Below are positions 8,841 to 17,846 of a stretch of DNA of 64,000 nucleotides, one piece after another. Location of the stretch: NCBI RefSeq assembly GCF_002797675.1, contig NZ_PGEX01000001.1, positions 124,001 through 188,000 on the forward strand, in the 5' to 3' direction. Origin of the DNA: Hallerella succinigenes (GTDB lineage: Bacteria; Fibrobacterota; Fibrobacteria; Fibrobacterales; Fibrobacteraceae). Made by a program: the position numbers and the translations under genes. The notes below the pieces were generated by a model. It worked only from the letters and a program-made list of their open reading frames with translations. It was not told the DNA's origin and did no database searches. Within the stretch, counting starts at the first letter, position 1. The number at the start of each line of letters is the position of its first letter.

Positions 8841-8906
8841 TTGTCGGCAAGTTTAACGGTTTATCCGTTGGATAAAATATCATTTTTTGCCGATATCGGC
8901 AAGTTT
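8841..8906 (-). promoter_or_regulatory. Candidate autoregulatory promoter/operator of the HTH-Fic gene
   Basis: A perfect 16-bp palindrome TTGCCGATATCGGCAA occupies 8887-8902. Its half site recurs as the 11-mer TCGGCAAGTTT at 8896-8906 and 8844-8854, 52 bp apart (about five helical turns). On the minus strand the palindrome supplies a -35-like TTGCCG with TATTTT 17 bp further, so a bound repressor would block the promoter. A small repeat AACGG-ATAAA-CCGTT lies between the sites. The second site is immediately before the start codon. Binding by the adjacent HTH protein is inferred. Confidence 0.55.
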
Positions 8907-8915
8907 TGAAAATGT

Positions 8916-9272
8916 CTGAATCTTCAACCATCTGAATCCGAAGACACAAACAAAATAAGCTCCACATTCAAGATTTCTATTGTTTGCATCGTTGTTCTAA
9001 TTTTCCAGACGATTTTAAATTCTTTTATCGTTACCGCTTTTGATGATAATCAGAATGACACCGGGGAACATGCCATCGGTATGGCATTTGTAGCCTTGCT
9101 TCTTATCGTCGGAAAATTCATTCTTTCTTTTCCAACGATACTTCTGTCTACAATCGGAATCGTAAAAGGATCCCAAAAAAAGAACAAGGGAAAGAGGCTC
9201 AATCAAAACGGTTTCATTATAAACATCGCCTGCCTCGTCATTAGCGAATTGCAAGTGTTTTTCTGGTGGTGA
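8916..9272 (+). CDS. Small membrane protein, start unresolved
   Basis: The frame encodes two hydrophobic segments, KISIVCIVVLIFQTILNSF and VALLLIVGKFILSF, joined by an acidic loop, then a basic stretch (KGSQKKNKGKRL) and a third hydrophobic segment. The only in-frame ATG (9081) lies after the first segment, which would remove it; the frame is open upstream to 8910 without an ATG. An ATG at 8912 in the neighbouring frame runs MSESSTI and stops, so a one-base frameshift near the start is possible. No family was recognised. The coordinate given uses a CTG and is only indicative. Confidence 0.4.
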   Translation: MNLQPSESEDTNKISSTFKISIVCIVVLIFQTILNSFIVTAFDDNQNDTGEHAIGMAFVALLLIVGKFILSFPTILLSTIGIVKGSQKKNKGKRLNQNGFIINIACLVISELQVFFWW

Positions 9273-9279
9273 AACGCCT

Positions 9280-10044
9280 CTACTCCTTCAGCGCTTCAAG
9301 AATCGCCTTTTCCAAAGCCTTTTCGCTCGGGACTCCGGGCCAAACTTTTTGAATGTAGCCGTTTTCGTCCAACAGCATAAGCGTCGGAATTGCAGAGATT
9401 CCATAGCGGCGGTTCATCTCCTGGGTCGCATCGCGGTAAAGCGGATACGGCGAAGGATGCTCCTTGTAAAACTGTTCGAGTACGGAAAGCTGTTCCGTTG
9501 AAACGCCTATCACTTCAAAGCCTCGACTGGAAAGCTTTTCGTACAAACGTCCCACGATTGGAAGCGTTTGTCGGCAAGGTCCGCACCAGGTTGCCCAAAA
9601 GTCTAAAAGGGTCACCTTCGGCTTGGATTTTCTCTTTTCGCCGTTGCGGTAAAAGTTCTGTTGGAACGCAAGAGCCTTGCTTCCAATCGATGAACCTGTC
9701 AGGCTCGAAATGTCGTCGGGGCGTTCGGTGAGCTTTACATTCACCTTTTTCACTTTGCCGCTTCGCACGATTTCAAGTTCGACTTTCTGACCGGTCTTTG
9801 CCGCCGCAAGTTCAGACTTTACCACATTCAAGCCCGTGATTTTCTTTCCGTTGATTCCCACGATCAAATCGCCGTTCTGGATATTCGCCTGCACCGCACC
9901 GGAACTCGGATGAACACCCGCAACCTTCAACGCAATCTGCTTTTTGTAAGGCTCTTGCTTAAACACAAGACCGAGCCAAGGAGAAGCAAACGAATAACCG
10001 CCAAGGCTCACGAGTAAAAGACAAAAGAAGAAAAAACGCATCAT
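9280..10044 (-). CDS. Secreted PDZ-thioredoxin (TlpA-like) fusion protein
   Basis: This is a 254-aa exported protein. A signal peptide (about residues 1-20) is followed by a PDZ domain (about 35-108, with the GVHPSSGAVQANIQNGDLIV ligand-groove region). A TlpA/ResA-type thioredoxin domain follows (about 120-254) with the redox motif WATWCGPC and the cis-proline region ISAIPTLMLLD. Family members reduce or isomerise disulfides in the periplasm; the PDZ part probably selects a partner or C-terminal peptide. AGGA precedes the ATG. It lies seven bases after a putative beta-barrel gene, which may be its substrate or partner (inference). Confidence 0.83.
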   Translation of the reverse strand: MMRFFFFCLLLVSLGGYSFASPWLGLVFKQEPYKKQIALKVAGVHPSSGAVQANIQNGDLIVGINGKKITGLNVVKSELAAAKTGQKVELEIVRSGKVKKVNVKLTERPDDISSLTGSSIGSKALAFQQNFYRNGEKRKSKPKVTLLDFWATWCGPCRQTLPIVGRLYEKLSSRGFEVIGVSTEQLSVLEQFYKEHPSPYPLYRDATQEMNRRYGISAIPTLMLLDENGYIQKVWPGVPSEKALEKAILEALKE

Positions 10045-10050
10045 GGATTC

Positions 10051-10590
10051 CTAAAAGAAGACCAAGGCGACCTGCCCCGAAATTGTGGTATAAACGGTCT
10101 TTGTCGTGTAAACCGCTTCGCGGCCTAAAGTTTCGCCGACCAAATACGAAAGGCGAATCTTTGCCTGCAACGCAAAATGGGCATGAGGCCAAGGCTTCAT
10201 GTTTCGCCCGTAATCTACAAAAATCCGAGGGGCTTTTTTCCACTCGGAATTTTTCTTGAAATAGACCCCGCTCAAGCCGAGATCAAAAAAATCACTTTCC
10301 GAAAAATAATAGCGACCTGCCAATGCTGCCTCATGTACCGCTTCCGAAATACCAAGCGAAAGATCCAAGGAAATTCCCAAGTCGTTTTCAAAGCGGTATG
10401 CGGCAAGCCCTTCAAGCCCTAAATCAAAAGCGCCCAAGTAGTACGTTGCCGAGAGGCCCGGTCCAAAAGAAAATCCGCGGTTGATGTCCAACGCCTTTTG
10501 TTCTTCTATTGCCGCGTCCTTTTCCAAAAAGAAGCCCGCATGTGCCGAAGCCACCAAAAAGATCCACAACAGAAGAAGCAGGCGTTTCAT
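10051..10590 (-). CDS. Predicted outer-membrane beta-barrel protein
   Basis: The 179-aa protein has a signal peptide (MKRLLLLLWIFLVASAHA). Alternating hydrophobic strands rich in Gly, Tyr and Phe follow (LSATYYLGAFDLGLEGLAAY, ISLDLSLGIS, DLGLSGVYFKK), and the C-terminus ends in Phe (GQVALVFF). These are typical of small outer-membrane barrels. No named family was recognised. It sits between the dihydroorotate dehydrogenase-like gene (12 bp upstream) and the PDZ-thioredoxin gene (6 bp downstream), so the three are probably one operon. Confidence 0.6.
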   Translation of the reverse strand: MKRLLLLLWIFLVASAHAGFFLEKDAAIEEQKALDINRGFSFGPGLSATYYLGAFDLGLEGLAAYRFENDLGISLDLSLGISEAVHEAALAGRYYFSESDFFDLGLSGVYFKKNSEWKKAPRIFVDYGRNMKPWPHAHFALQAKIRLSYLVGETLGREAVYTTKTVYTTISGQVALVFF

Positions 10591-10602
10591 CGTCCACCTT
10601 CT

Positions 10603-11766
10603 TTACTTTGTACGCAATTCCGAAATATCTTTCAGATTTGCAGCACGCAAGCCATCCAAAATTTCACGGCGCATCGCATGTGCAGGCATCCAACGGAAGG
10701 CGCATACGCTGTAGCACTGAACCGCATCCGCGCCGGCGCGTATCAAGTCCAAGACCTTCATGCCGTGGTCAATACCGCCGCAAGCAATCACGCTCAACTG
10801 CGGGAACCGAGACTTTACTAGCTGCGTCATCCAGAATGTGTTCAAGTACAGTGGACGTCCACTGATGCCGCCCTTGTCGCCGTCGGCACGCAAAACCTTC
10901 AAGTTTTCGTACTTCGCAAACATCGGCAGTTCCCCGATTTTTTTCGTCGGGAATGTATTGCCCACAATGACACCGTTCACGCCGTAGCGCACAAGCACAT
11001 CGAGAGTCGAAATCAGCTGATGTTCCGAGAGGTCCGGGCTGAGCTTTGCGTACACAGCCTTGCGAATCGCTTGGGACTTGCGGTAATTCATGATTTCCGC
11101 GAAGAGCATTTCCACAAAACGCGTATCGAGGTCCAAACGATTTTCGCCAGTGTTCGGGCAGCTTACGTTAATTTCTATGTAATCCGCGGCCTTGTAGGCG
11201 ATGGCGAAACTTTCGAGAACGTCCTTGAGCTTTTCCGCTTCGGTCATAAGCCCCGGAGTTTCCGCAACCGATATGCCGACGCTCATGCCGCTCCGGTGAA
11301 TGCGCCCAAGCTGTTCATCGACGCGCTTCGATATCACTTCAACGCCGTCGTTGTTTAAGCCCATGCTGTTATAAATCGAACGGTCTTCTTCCAAAAAACC
11401 CACACGTGGACGGTGCGGATTGCCTTCGCGATAATTGCGAGTGGCCGTTCCCACCGAGACACCGCCAAAACCGAGGTTCGCATAGTCCGCGACACGTTTT
11501 GCCGTTTTATTTGCACCGGCGGCGAGAATGATCGGAGCGCTCAGGGTAATCGGATTGCTGCGGTCCGGAAATTCGATGACCGTCTTCAGCCCCGGAGTAT
11601 AATCCGGCTTGCCACCGATAAACGGAATCCAGGGCGCAAAGCGGGCAACATGCTTTAAAGAATCATGTCGGAACTCTGGAGAATTCTTAAAAATTCGACG
11701 GATCAAGGCAAGAAGTTTATCGCCTTTTAACAAATAATAATCGTGATTTTCGCACTCAACTGTCAT
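10603..11766 (-). CDS. pyrD: Dihydroorotate dehydrogenase family protein
   Basis: The product is expected to oxidise dihydroorotate to orotate in pyrimidine synthesis, with FMN. The 387-aa protein has an N-terminal extension of about 70 residues, then the TIM-barrel core: LSAPIILAAGANKTAKR, YNSMGLNNDG, the active-site loop INVSCPNTGENR, KLSPDLSE, and the FMN phosphate-binding GGIDHGMKVLDLIRAGADAVQ. The loop has Cys after NVS, as in class 1 enzymes, whereas class 2 (quinone-linked) enzymes usually have Ser; the extended N-terminus is more like class 2. The subclass is therefore open. No clear Shine-Dalgarno precedes the start. Confidence 0.85.
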   Translation of the reverse strand: MTVECENHDYYLLKGDKLLALIRRIFKNSPEFRHDSLKHVARFAPWIPFIGGKPDYTPGLKTVIEFPDRSNPITLSAPIILAAGANKTAKRVADYANLGFGGVSVGTATRNYREGNPHRPRVGFLEEDRSIYNSMGLNNDGVEVISKRVDEQLGRIHRSGMSVGISVAETPGLMTEAEKLKDVLESFAIAYKAADYIEINVSCPNTGENRLDLDTRFVEMLFAEIMNYRKSQAIRKAVYAKLSPDLSEHQLISTLDVLVRYGVNGVIVGNTFPTKKIGELPMFAKYENLKVLRADGDKGGISGRPLYLNTFWMTQLVKSRFPQLSVIACGGIDHGMKVLDLIRAGADAVQCYSVCAFRWMPAHAMRREILDGLRAANLKDISELRTK

Positions 11767-11814
11767 ATTTGACTAAATTAACAAAAAAACATAAAAGAAT
11801 ACCAGGTTACCGAA

Positions 11815-13191
11815 ATGAATGAAACTCTACCGACTCGTATTCACGAGATGTTCCCGCGCTACGTCAAGACCTTGGAAGATTTGATCCGAATTCCGTCCAT
11901 CAGTTTTGACAATTTTGACCAGAACGAAGTTTTGCGTTCCGCGAACGCGGTCAAGGAACTGTTTGAAAACCACGGTTTTGAAAACGCCCAGTTCTTGACG
12001 CCGCCGAGCGGACGTCCATCGGTCTTTGCCGAACTCAAGACGAATCCGAAGAATCCGACGATTCTCCTGTATGCGCATCACGATGTGCAGCCGACCATGC
12101 GCGAAGCTCTGTGGATCAGTTCCCCGTTCGTTCCGGAAATCCGCGACAACCGTCTTTACGGTCGTGGTGCAGCCGACGACAAGTCGGGTATCGTTCTGCA
12201 TTTGGCGGCCGTCACGCAGGCTCTTGCTGTTTGCGGAAACCGCATGCCGAACATCAAGTTCTTGATTGAAGGCGAAGAAGAATGTGGAAGTTCGGGCTTC
12301 GAATCGATCCTGACGAAGAACAAGGAGCTTCTCAAGTGCGATGCTGTAATTATTGCGGACCTTTCGAACTTTGATGAAGGCGTGCCTTCGCTCACCACGA
12401 GTCTGCGCGGCATGTCTGCAGTCTCGGTCGTTCTCAAGTCGATCAAAACACCGCTCCATTCCGGATCTTGGTCCGGCCCGATTCCGGACCCGGTACAGGC
12501 TCTCTGCAAAATAATCGCTTCGCTCACCGATAGCGAAGGCAACATCCTGGTGGAACATTTTAACGACGGCATTACCCCGCCGACCCAGGAAGAGCTCGAC
12601 AGCTACAATGCTTTGAACTATACCGAAGAAAAGCTTCGCAAGGAAGCGGGCATTCTTCCGAACACCGAACTGCTCTGCGACAAAGATGAAATTCTCACGA
12701 CCCTTTGGAGAAAGCCATCGATCGTCGTCACCGCCTTTGAAGCCGGTTCCCGCACCCATGCGGGCAACGTGCTGCAAGATTCCGCCTACGCCCGCATCGG
12801 CATTCGCCTTGCACCAGGCATGCAGGCAGACCGCTGCACGCTCCGTTTGATCGATCATTTGAAAAAGAACTGCCCGAACGGTCTTGAAATTTCCATTTTC
12901 CCGGAAGACGGCGCAAATCCGTTCACCACGGATGTTTCGCATCCCTATTATTCGCTCATGCGAGATTCCATGACCAAGGCTTACGGAACCGAAGCCAAGT
13001 ACATCGGCTGCGGCGCATCGATTCCGGGTGCACAGCTCTTCCGCAACACGTTCGGTGACATCCCCATTCTCATGACCGGACTCGAAGATCCAAAATGCAA
13101 TGCCCACGGTGAAAACGAAAGCCTGGGACTCAAGGATTTTGAAAGCGGCATTATCGCCGAAGCACTCTTCTTTGAAGGACTTTCCAAATGA
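11815..13191 (+). CDS. M20 family metallopeptidase (dipeptidase-like)
   Basis: This is a cytoplasmic di-zinc peptidase of 458 aa. The metal ligands and catalytic residues stand out: LLYAHHDVQP (His and Asp), GRGAADDKSG (bridging Asp), EGEEECGSSG (catalytic Glu pair) and the C-terminal NAHGENE (His). The dimerisation (lid) domain is inserted at about residues 195-350. Family members cleave short peptides or N-acyl amino acids; the exact substrate cannot be read from sequence. The gene overlaps the downstream sirtuin gene by four bases (ATGA), so the two are translationally coupled. Confidence 0.9.
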   Translation: MNETLPTRIHEMFPRYVKTLEDLIRIPSISFDNFDQNEVLRSANAVKELFENHGFENAQFLTPPSGRPSVFAELKTNPKNPTILLYAHHDVQPTMREALWISSPFVPEIRDNRLYGRGAADDKSGIVLHLAAVTQALAVCGNRMPNIKFLIEGEEECGSSGFESILTKNKELLKCDAVIIADLSNFDEGVPSLTTSLRGMSAVSVVLKSIKTPLHSGSWSGPIPDPVQALCKIIASLTDSEGNILVEHFNDGITPPTQEELDSYNALNYTEEKLRKEAGILPNTELLCDKDEILTTLWRKPSIVVTAFEAGSRTHAGNVLQDSAYARIGIRLAPGMQADRCTLRLIDHLKKNCPNGLEISIFPEDGANPFTTDVSHPYYSLMRDSMTKAYGTEAKYIGCGASIPGAQLFRNTFGDIPILMTGLEDPKCNAHGENESLGLKDFESGIIAEALFFEGLSK

Positions 13192-13886
13192 AACTCGTCG
13201 TTTTGACCGGTGCAGGCATTAGCGCAGAATCCGGGCTGCGCACGTTCCGCGGCAATGATGGCCTTTGGGAAAACGAACCCATCGAAGCCGTGGCGACTCC
13301 CGAAGGATATTTTCACGACAAAAAGCGCGTGAAAAATTTTTACAACGGACTCCGCGTCGGGCTCTCCAAGTTCAAACCGAATGCCGCCCACATCGCCCTA
13401 GCGAAGCTCGAAGAAAAACTCGGCGATGACTTTTTGCTCATCACCCAAAACGTCGACGATCTGCACGAACGCGCCGGTTCTAAACGCGTGCTGCACATGC
13501 ACGGCTACTTGAAGAAGCTCCGCTGCGAAAAGAACGAAGGCCACGTTTTTGACTTTACCGGTGAAGAAACGATGGAAACCCAATGCCCGATCTGCGGCGC
13601 CATGAGCCGTCCGCACATCGTCTGGTTCGGCGAAATTCCCCTGTACATGGAAAGAATCGAACGCGCTTTGCAGAATACCGATGAATTTGTCTACATCGGC
13701 ACGAGCAGTGTTGTTTACCCGGCGGCAGGATTCAAGCAAATCGCCAAACATTTCGGCGCACACGTCACCTGCCTGAATTTGGAAATCGACACGAGCGATC
13801 CGAATACCGACACGAACATCCAGGGCAAAGCGACCGAAGTCGTTCCCCGTTGGTGCGAAGAATTTTTGCAAAAGATCAAGAAGTAA
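13188..13886 (+). CDS. cobB: NAD-dependent protein deacylase (sirtuin, CobB-like)
   Basis: Sir2-family enzyme removing acyl groups from protein lysines using NAD. The 232-aa product has the NAD motifs GAGISAESGLRTFRG and TQNVDDLHERAG, the catalytic His of LHMHG, and GTSSVVYPAAG, very close to E. coli CobB. The zinc site shows RC and CPIC, three cysteines rather than two CxxC pairs. In class III sirtuins a Tyr-x-x-Arg motif reads acidic acyl groups; here the segment is FYNGLRVGL, so the Tyr is present but the Arg position holds Leu, with Arg one residue later. This may alter acyl preference. It sits in an operon with the M20 peptidase and ybaK. Confidence 0.92.
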   Translation: MKLVVLTGAGISAESGLRTFRGNDGLWENEPIEAVATPEGYFHDKKRVKNFYNGLRVGLSKFKPNAAHIALAKLEEKLGDDFLLITQNVDDLHERAGSKRVLHMHGYLKKLRCEKNEGHVFDFTGEETMETQCPICGAMSRPHIVWFGEIPLYMERIERALQNTDEFVYIGTSSVVYPAAGFKQIAKHFGAHVTCLNLEIDTSDPNTDTNIQGKATEVVPRWCEEFLQKIKK

Positions 13887-13889
13887 AAA

Positions 13890-14384
13890 ATGGAAAAGAT
13901 TAAAAAGACGAACGCAGCACGCAGCCTCGACCAAAAGCACATTGCGTACGAATTAATTCCGTATCCTGTTGACGAAAACGATCTCGGCGCAGAACATGTC
14001 GCCGCAACGTTAAACGAACCTGTCGAACGCGTGTTCAAAACGATTCTCGTCCGCGGCGACAAAACAGGTCCAATCATCGGTGTTGTACCGGGCCACTTGG
14101 AAATCTTTTTGAAGGGCCTCGCCAAGGTTTCCCAAAACAAGAGTGTCGAAACCGTTCCGCTCAAGGAGCTTTTACCGCTCACCGGTTATATCCGTGGCGG
14201 CTGCTCCCCCATTGGACTTAAAAAACCGTTCCCGGTGTTTATCCATGAAACGGCTTTGAACTTTGACTATATCTATGTGAGCGCCGGGCAGCGCGGTTTA
14301 CAGCTCAAGCTCGACCCCAAGGATCTGGTGAAAGCGGTAAACGCAACCGTTGCCGCAATCGCAGAACCTAAACCGCGTTTGTAA
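13890..14384 (+). CDS. ybaK: Cys-tRNA(Pro)/Cys-tRNA(Cys) deacylase YbaK
   Basis: This is a 164-aa member of the YbaK/EbsC family, which hydrolyses Cys mischarged onto tRNA-Pro. Family features include the N-terminal TNAARSLDQKHIAYELIPY, the central FKTILVRGD with the conserved Lys, and GYIRGGCSPIGLKKPFPVFI, the most conserved stretch. It begins three bases after the cobB stop and is the last gene of the M20-cobB-ybaK unit. Its 3' end overlaps that of bioB by 17 bp on the opposite strand, with no room for a separate intergenic terminator. Confidence 0.93.
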   Translation: MEKIKKTNAARSLDQKHIAYELIPYPVDENDLGAEHVAATLNEPVERVFKTILVRGDKTGPIIGVVPGHLEIFLKGLAKVSQNKSVETVPLKELLPLTGYIRGGCSPIGLKKPFPVFIHETALNFDYIYVSAGQRGLQLKLDPKDLVKAVNATVAAIAEPKPRL

Positions 14385-15339
14385 GCCCGAGCTTTTGCAC
14401 CATTTCGATATCGCCACGGATCGTGGTGCCGCTCGTGGTGAGCATATCGCCGGTGATGCAAGCGCTTACGCCCGAAACAAAAGCTCTTTCGCCAAAGTCG
14501 CTCAAAATCTTTCGGCCCGCAGCCATGCGAATGTTTGCTGTCGGATTGATGTAGCGGAAGAACGCCAAAGTCCGCAGAAGATCTTCTGCGGAAATTTGTT
14601 TTAAATGTTCGAGCGGAGAACCCGGAATCGGCATTAACGCATTGATCGGAATCGAATCGATTTCGAGTTCCGCCAAACTCATCGCCATATCCAAGCGGTC
14701 TTCCCAGGTTTCACCCATGCCGATGATACCGCCCGAGCAAACAGCAAGGCCGACTTCCTTGACCATGCGAATTTCTCGCATTTTGTCTTCGTAAGTATGC
14801 GTTGTGCAAATGTTCGGGAAGTTGCGACGGCTGGTTTCGATGTTGTGATGGTAGCGGGTTACACCCGCCGCCTTCAAACGTTCGATCTGTTCCCGCGAAA
14901 GGAATCCCATGCTCGCGCAAAGTCCAAGCTTTAACGTGCGATGCATTTCTTCGTAGGCTTCGATCGCCATATCGAATTCTTTGCCCGTCAAAGCGCGGCC
15001 CGCGGTTACAAGCGCGTAACGGTTCACGCCTAGGCTTGCATTGCGCGCTCCTTCAGCCACAATCTTTTCCGGAGGAAGAAACGGATACTCTTCGCATTGC
15101 GTGTGGTGATGGGCGGACTGAGCACAGTACTTGCAGTTTTCCGGACAACGGCCGCTTCGTGCGTTAATGATCGTGCAAAGATCGACACGGTTACCGCAGA
15201 AGTGCTTCTGAATCCAGCCAGCACCCTTTAAAAGTTCATCGAGGTCACAAGTGAGGAAAAAGGACAGATCGTCACCGCGCACAATGCGATGTCCGTCGAT
15301 AATCCTCTGGGCCAACTCCAAGAGATCCACTTTTGCCAT
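14368..15339 (-). CDS. bioB: Biotin synthase
   Basis: BioB is the radical SAM enzyme that inserts sulfur into dethiobiotin. The radical SAM cluster motif is CPENCKYC, followed by AQSAHHHT. Further family landmarks are NASLGVNRYALVTAGRA, YHHNIETS and GGIIGMGETWEDR, and the [2Fe-2S] site Arg and Cys residues are recognisable. The 323-aa length is normal. A TTG start at 15351 is possible but its AAGG would abut the codon, so the ATG at 15339 is used. It follows clpC by 14 bp as the last gene of lysS-lolC-lolD-clpC-bioB. No other biotin gene is nearby. Confidence 0.96.
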   Translation of the reverse strand: MAKVDLLELAQRIIDGHRIVRGDDLSFFLTCDLDELLKGAGWIQKHFCGNRVDLCTIINARSGRCPENCKYCAQSAHHHTQCEEYPFLPPEKIVAEGARNASLGVNRYALVTAGRALTGKEFDMAIEAYEEMHRTLKLGLCASMGFLSREQIERLKAAGVTRYHHNIETSRRNFPNICTTHTYEDKMREIRMVKEVGLAVCSGGIIGMGETWEDRLDMAMSLAELEIDSIPINALMPIPGSPLEHLKQISAEDLLRTLAFFRYINPTANIRMAAGRKILSDFGERAFVSGVSACITGDMLTTSGTTIRGDIEMVQKLGLTNAV

Positions 15340-15353
15340 TGACTGATCCAACC

Positions 15354-17843
15354 TTAGGAATGATTGCCGGGCAAATCTTCCTTCGTAAATGTCAATTTTT
15401 TACCGTCGGCATCCGCGTCGATTTTTACCGTCGAGAAGTCTGTGAAGGTTCCCATCAACAGACCTTCCGAAAGTTCGTCTTCCACGAGCTGCTGAATGCT
15501 TCTGCGGAGCGGTCTTGCGCCAAGAGCCGGATCGTAACCATGATCCACGATCGCTTCCTTCGCCTTCTCCGAAAATTCGAGCAGCACGCCGCGTTCCGAA
15601 AGGTTATTCTGCACGTTGCCGAGCAGAATGTCCACAATCTGAATCAAGTCCTTCTTGTTCAGGCTGCGGAAAACAATCTGGTCATCGATACGGTTCAAGA
15701 ATTCTGGCGAGAATACGTTCTTCGCTTCTTCATGAATCGTCGCTTCCATGCGTTCGTAATCATCCGATTCCGAAAGCTTTGTAAAGCCCATACCGGTGCT
15801 GTGCTTTACTTCACGGGCGCCGACGTTCGAAGTCATGATGATGATCGTATTCTTAAAGTTAATTTTGCGACCGAAGCTATCGGTGAGCTGACCATCGTCC
15901 AAAATCTGCAGCAGCAAATTGTAGACGTCCGGGTGCGCCTTTTCGATTTCATCGAGAAGCACGACCGAGTACGGGTGCTTGCGCACCTTTTCCGTGAGCT
16001 GTCCACCGCCTTCTTCGTAACCGACGTATCCCGGAGGCGCACCGATCAAACGGGAAATGCTGTGCTTTTCCATGTATTCGCTCATATCGATCCGGATCAT
16101 GGAATCTTCAGCGCCAAAGAGCGAAAGCGAAAGAACCTTCGCAAGTTCCGTTTTACCGACACCGGTCGGGCCGAGGAACAGGAAGCTTCCCATCGGACGG
16201 CGCGCATCGCGAATGCCCGCACGGGAACGGCGGATCGAACGGACGACCGATTCCACGGCGCGGTCCTGTCCAATGATGCGCAGCTTGATTTCCTTGTCCA
16301 GATTGATCAGCTTCTTCGTTTCTTCATCGGCCAAGCGGGAAATGGGAATCCCCGTCATCTTGCTGATGACATCGCGGATCATATCTTCGTCTACGATCAA
16401 GCATTCCGTTTTGCGCTTTTCGAGCCACTGTTCCTTGACTTCCGCGATCTTCTTCTGAAGTTCATCGGATTCGTCACGGTACTTGGCAGCGTCTTCAAAC
16501 TTTTCCGTGCGCAAGGCCTCTTCCTTGTTCGAAGTCGCTTCGGCAAGGCGTGTTTCCATGTCGCGGAGTTCCGGCGGAACCGCCATGCTTGCAAGGCGCA
16601 TGCGAGCGCCCGCTTCGTCAATCACGTCAATCGCCTTATCCGGCAAGAAGCGTTCCGAAAGATAGCGATCGCCCAAAGCAACAGCCGCTCGGATCGCTTC
16701 CGACGTGTACTTCACCTTGTGATGGCGTTCGTAACGGTCCACAAGACCGTTCAAAATTCTGATCGATTCTTCGACAGTCGGCGGATTCACCAAGATTTTC
16801 TGAAAACGACGTTCGAGAGCCGCATCCTTTTCGATGTACTTGCGGTATTCATCCACCGTCGTTGCGCCGATACACTGAAGTTCCCCACGGGCAAGAGCCG
16901 GCTTAAAGATATTCGAAGCGTCCAGGCTTCCTTCCGAGCCACCTGCGCCGACGATCGTGTGCAATTCATCGATAAAGAGAATCACCGCGTTTTCGTTCTT
17001 CTGAAGCTCCATGATCAGAGCCTTCAAGCGTTCTTCGAACTGGCCGCGATACTTGGTACCGGCGACCATCGCGGCGACGTCCAACGTAATCACACGCTTG
17101 TTTTCGAGCAGTTCCGGAATCTTCTTATTGACAATCTTCTGAGCGAGACCTTCGACGATAGCCGTTTTACCGACGCCCGGTTCGCCGATGAGAACCGGAT
17201 TGTTCTTTTTGCGGCGGCAAAGCACCTGAATCAAGCGTTCAATTTCTTCAGCACGTCCAATGATCGGATCGAGCTTTCCCTGGCGAGCGAGAGCAGTCAA
17301 GTCACGACCGAAATGATCAAGAATCGGAGTCTTGGACTTTTGTTCCTTATCGCGGCGCGGTGCAAAATTACGGGCAAGATCAGGATCCATTCTCTGCGGA
17401 CGAGATTCGTCCTTCACTCTTTCAATCGCCTGACGCAGAGCGTTATATTCGACACCGGCAGCTGTCAAAGCGGCGGCAGCATGCGATTCGGAAACCTTTA
17501 AAAGCGAAATCAGAACGTGTTCTGTCCCAATGTAATTGTCATCGAGCATCCGAGCTTCCACAGCGGCAGCCTGCAAAACGTCCTTCGCATGTTCGGTGAA
17601 CGGCAACTGGGAACCTATCGTCATCATGCCGCCGGCTTCCGAAATCGAGCGTTCCACATCCTGAGCGAGATTTTCAAGATTCACTCCGAGCGTCTTGAGC
17701 GCGGCAGCGGCAAAGCCAGCACCTTCGCGCGCAATGCCCAAAAGCAAGTGTTCCGTTCCGACATGTTCAGAATTCAAACGTCTCGCTTCATCTCTTGCGT
17801 ACTGCAAGACTTTTCTCACACGATCTGTAAAGCGACCTGACAT
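15354..17843 (-). CDS. clpC: ATP-dependent Clp protease ATP-binding subunit ClpC
   Basis: This AAA+ unfoldase of 829 aa delivers proteins to ClpP. The two Clp N-repeats are at about 5-145. AAA domain 1 carries the Walker A GEPGVGKT and the Walker [11 protein letters not shown]. The middle domain contains a UVR-like coiled region ([20 protein letters not shown]), which marks ClpC rather than ClpA or ClpB. AAA domain 2 has [12 protein letters not shown], followed by the C-terminal D2-small domain ([15 protein letters not shown]). AGGAG precedes the ATG. It starts three bases after the lolD stop. No clpP or mcsB is seen. Confidence 0.96.
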   Translation of the reverse strand: MSGRFTDRVRKVLQYARDEARRLNSEHVGTEHLLLGIAREGAGFAAAALKTLGVNLENLAQDVERSISEAGGMMTIGSQLPFTEHAKDVLQAAAVEARMLDDNYIGTEHVLISLLKVSESHAAAALTAAGVEYNALRQAIERVKDESRPQRMDPDLARNFAPRRDKEQKSKTPILDHFGRDLTALARQGKLDPIIGRAEEIERLIQVLCRRKKNNPVLIGEPGVGKTAIVEGLAQKIVNKKIPELLENKRVITLDVAAMVAGTKYRGQFEERLKALIMELQKNENAVILFIDELHTIVGAGGSEGSLDASNIFKPALARGELQCIGATTVDEYRKYIEKDAALERRFQKILVNPPTVEESIRILNGLVDRYERHHKVKYTSEAIRAAVALGDRYLSERFLPDKAIDVIDEAGARMRLASMAVPPELRDMETRLAEATSNKEEALRTEKFEDAAKYRDESDELQKKIAEVKEQWLEKRKTECLIVDEDMIRDVISKMTGIPISRLADEETKKLINLDKEIKLRIIGQDRAVESVVRSIRRSRAGIRDARRPMGSFLFLGPTGVGKTELAKVLSLSLFGAEDSMIRIDMSEYMEKHSISRLIGAPPGYVGYEEGGGQLTEKVRKHPYSVVLLDEIEKAHPDVYNLLLQILDDGQLTDSFGRKINFKNTIIIMTSNVGAREVKHSTGMGFTKLSESDDYERMEATIHEEAKNVFSPEFLNRIDDQIVFRSLNKKDLIQIVDILLGNVQNNLSERGVLLEFSEKAKEAIVDHGYDPALGARPLRRSIQQLVEDELSEGLLMGTFTDFSTVKIDADADGKKLTFTKEDLPGNHS

Positions 17844-17846
17844 TGT

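Noticed and set aside
15333-17501. Long open frame on the plus strand opposite clpC
   Set aside because: It mirrors the coding pattern of clpC, has no recognisable domain, and clpC is unmistakable. The same applies to long antisense frames opposite the GH43 gene (55924-57762), htpG, pepA, M20 and the FISUMP gene.
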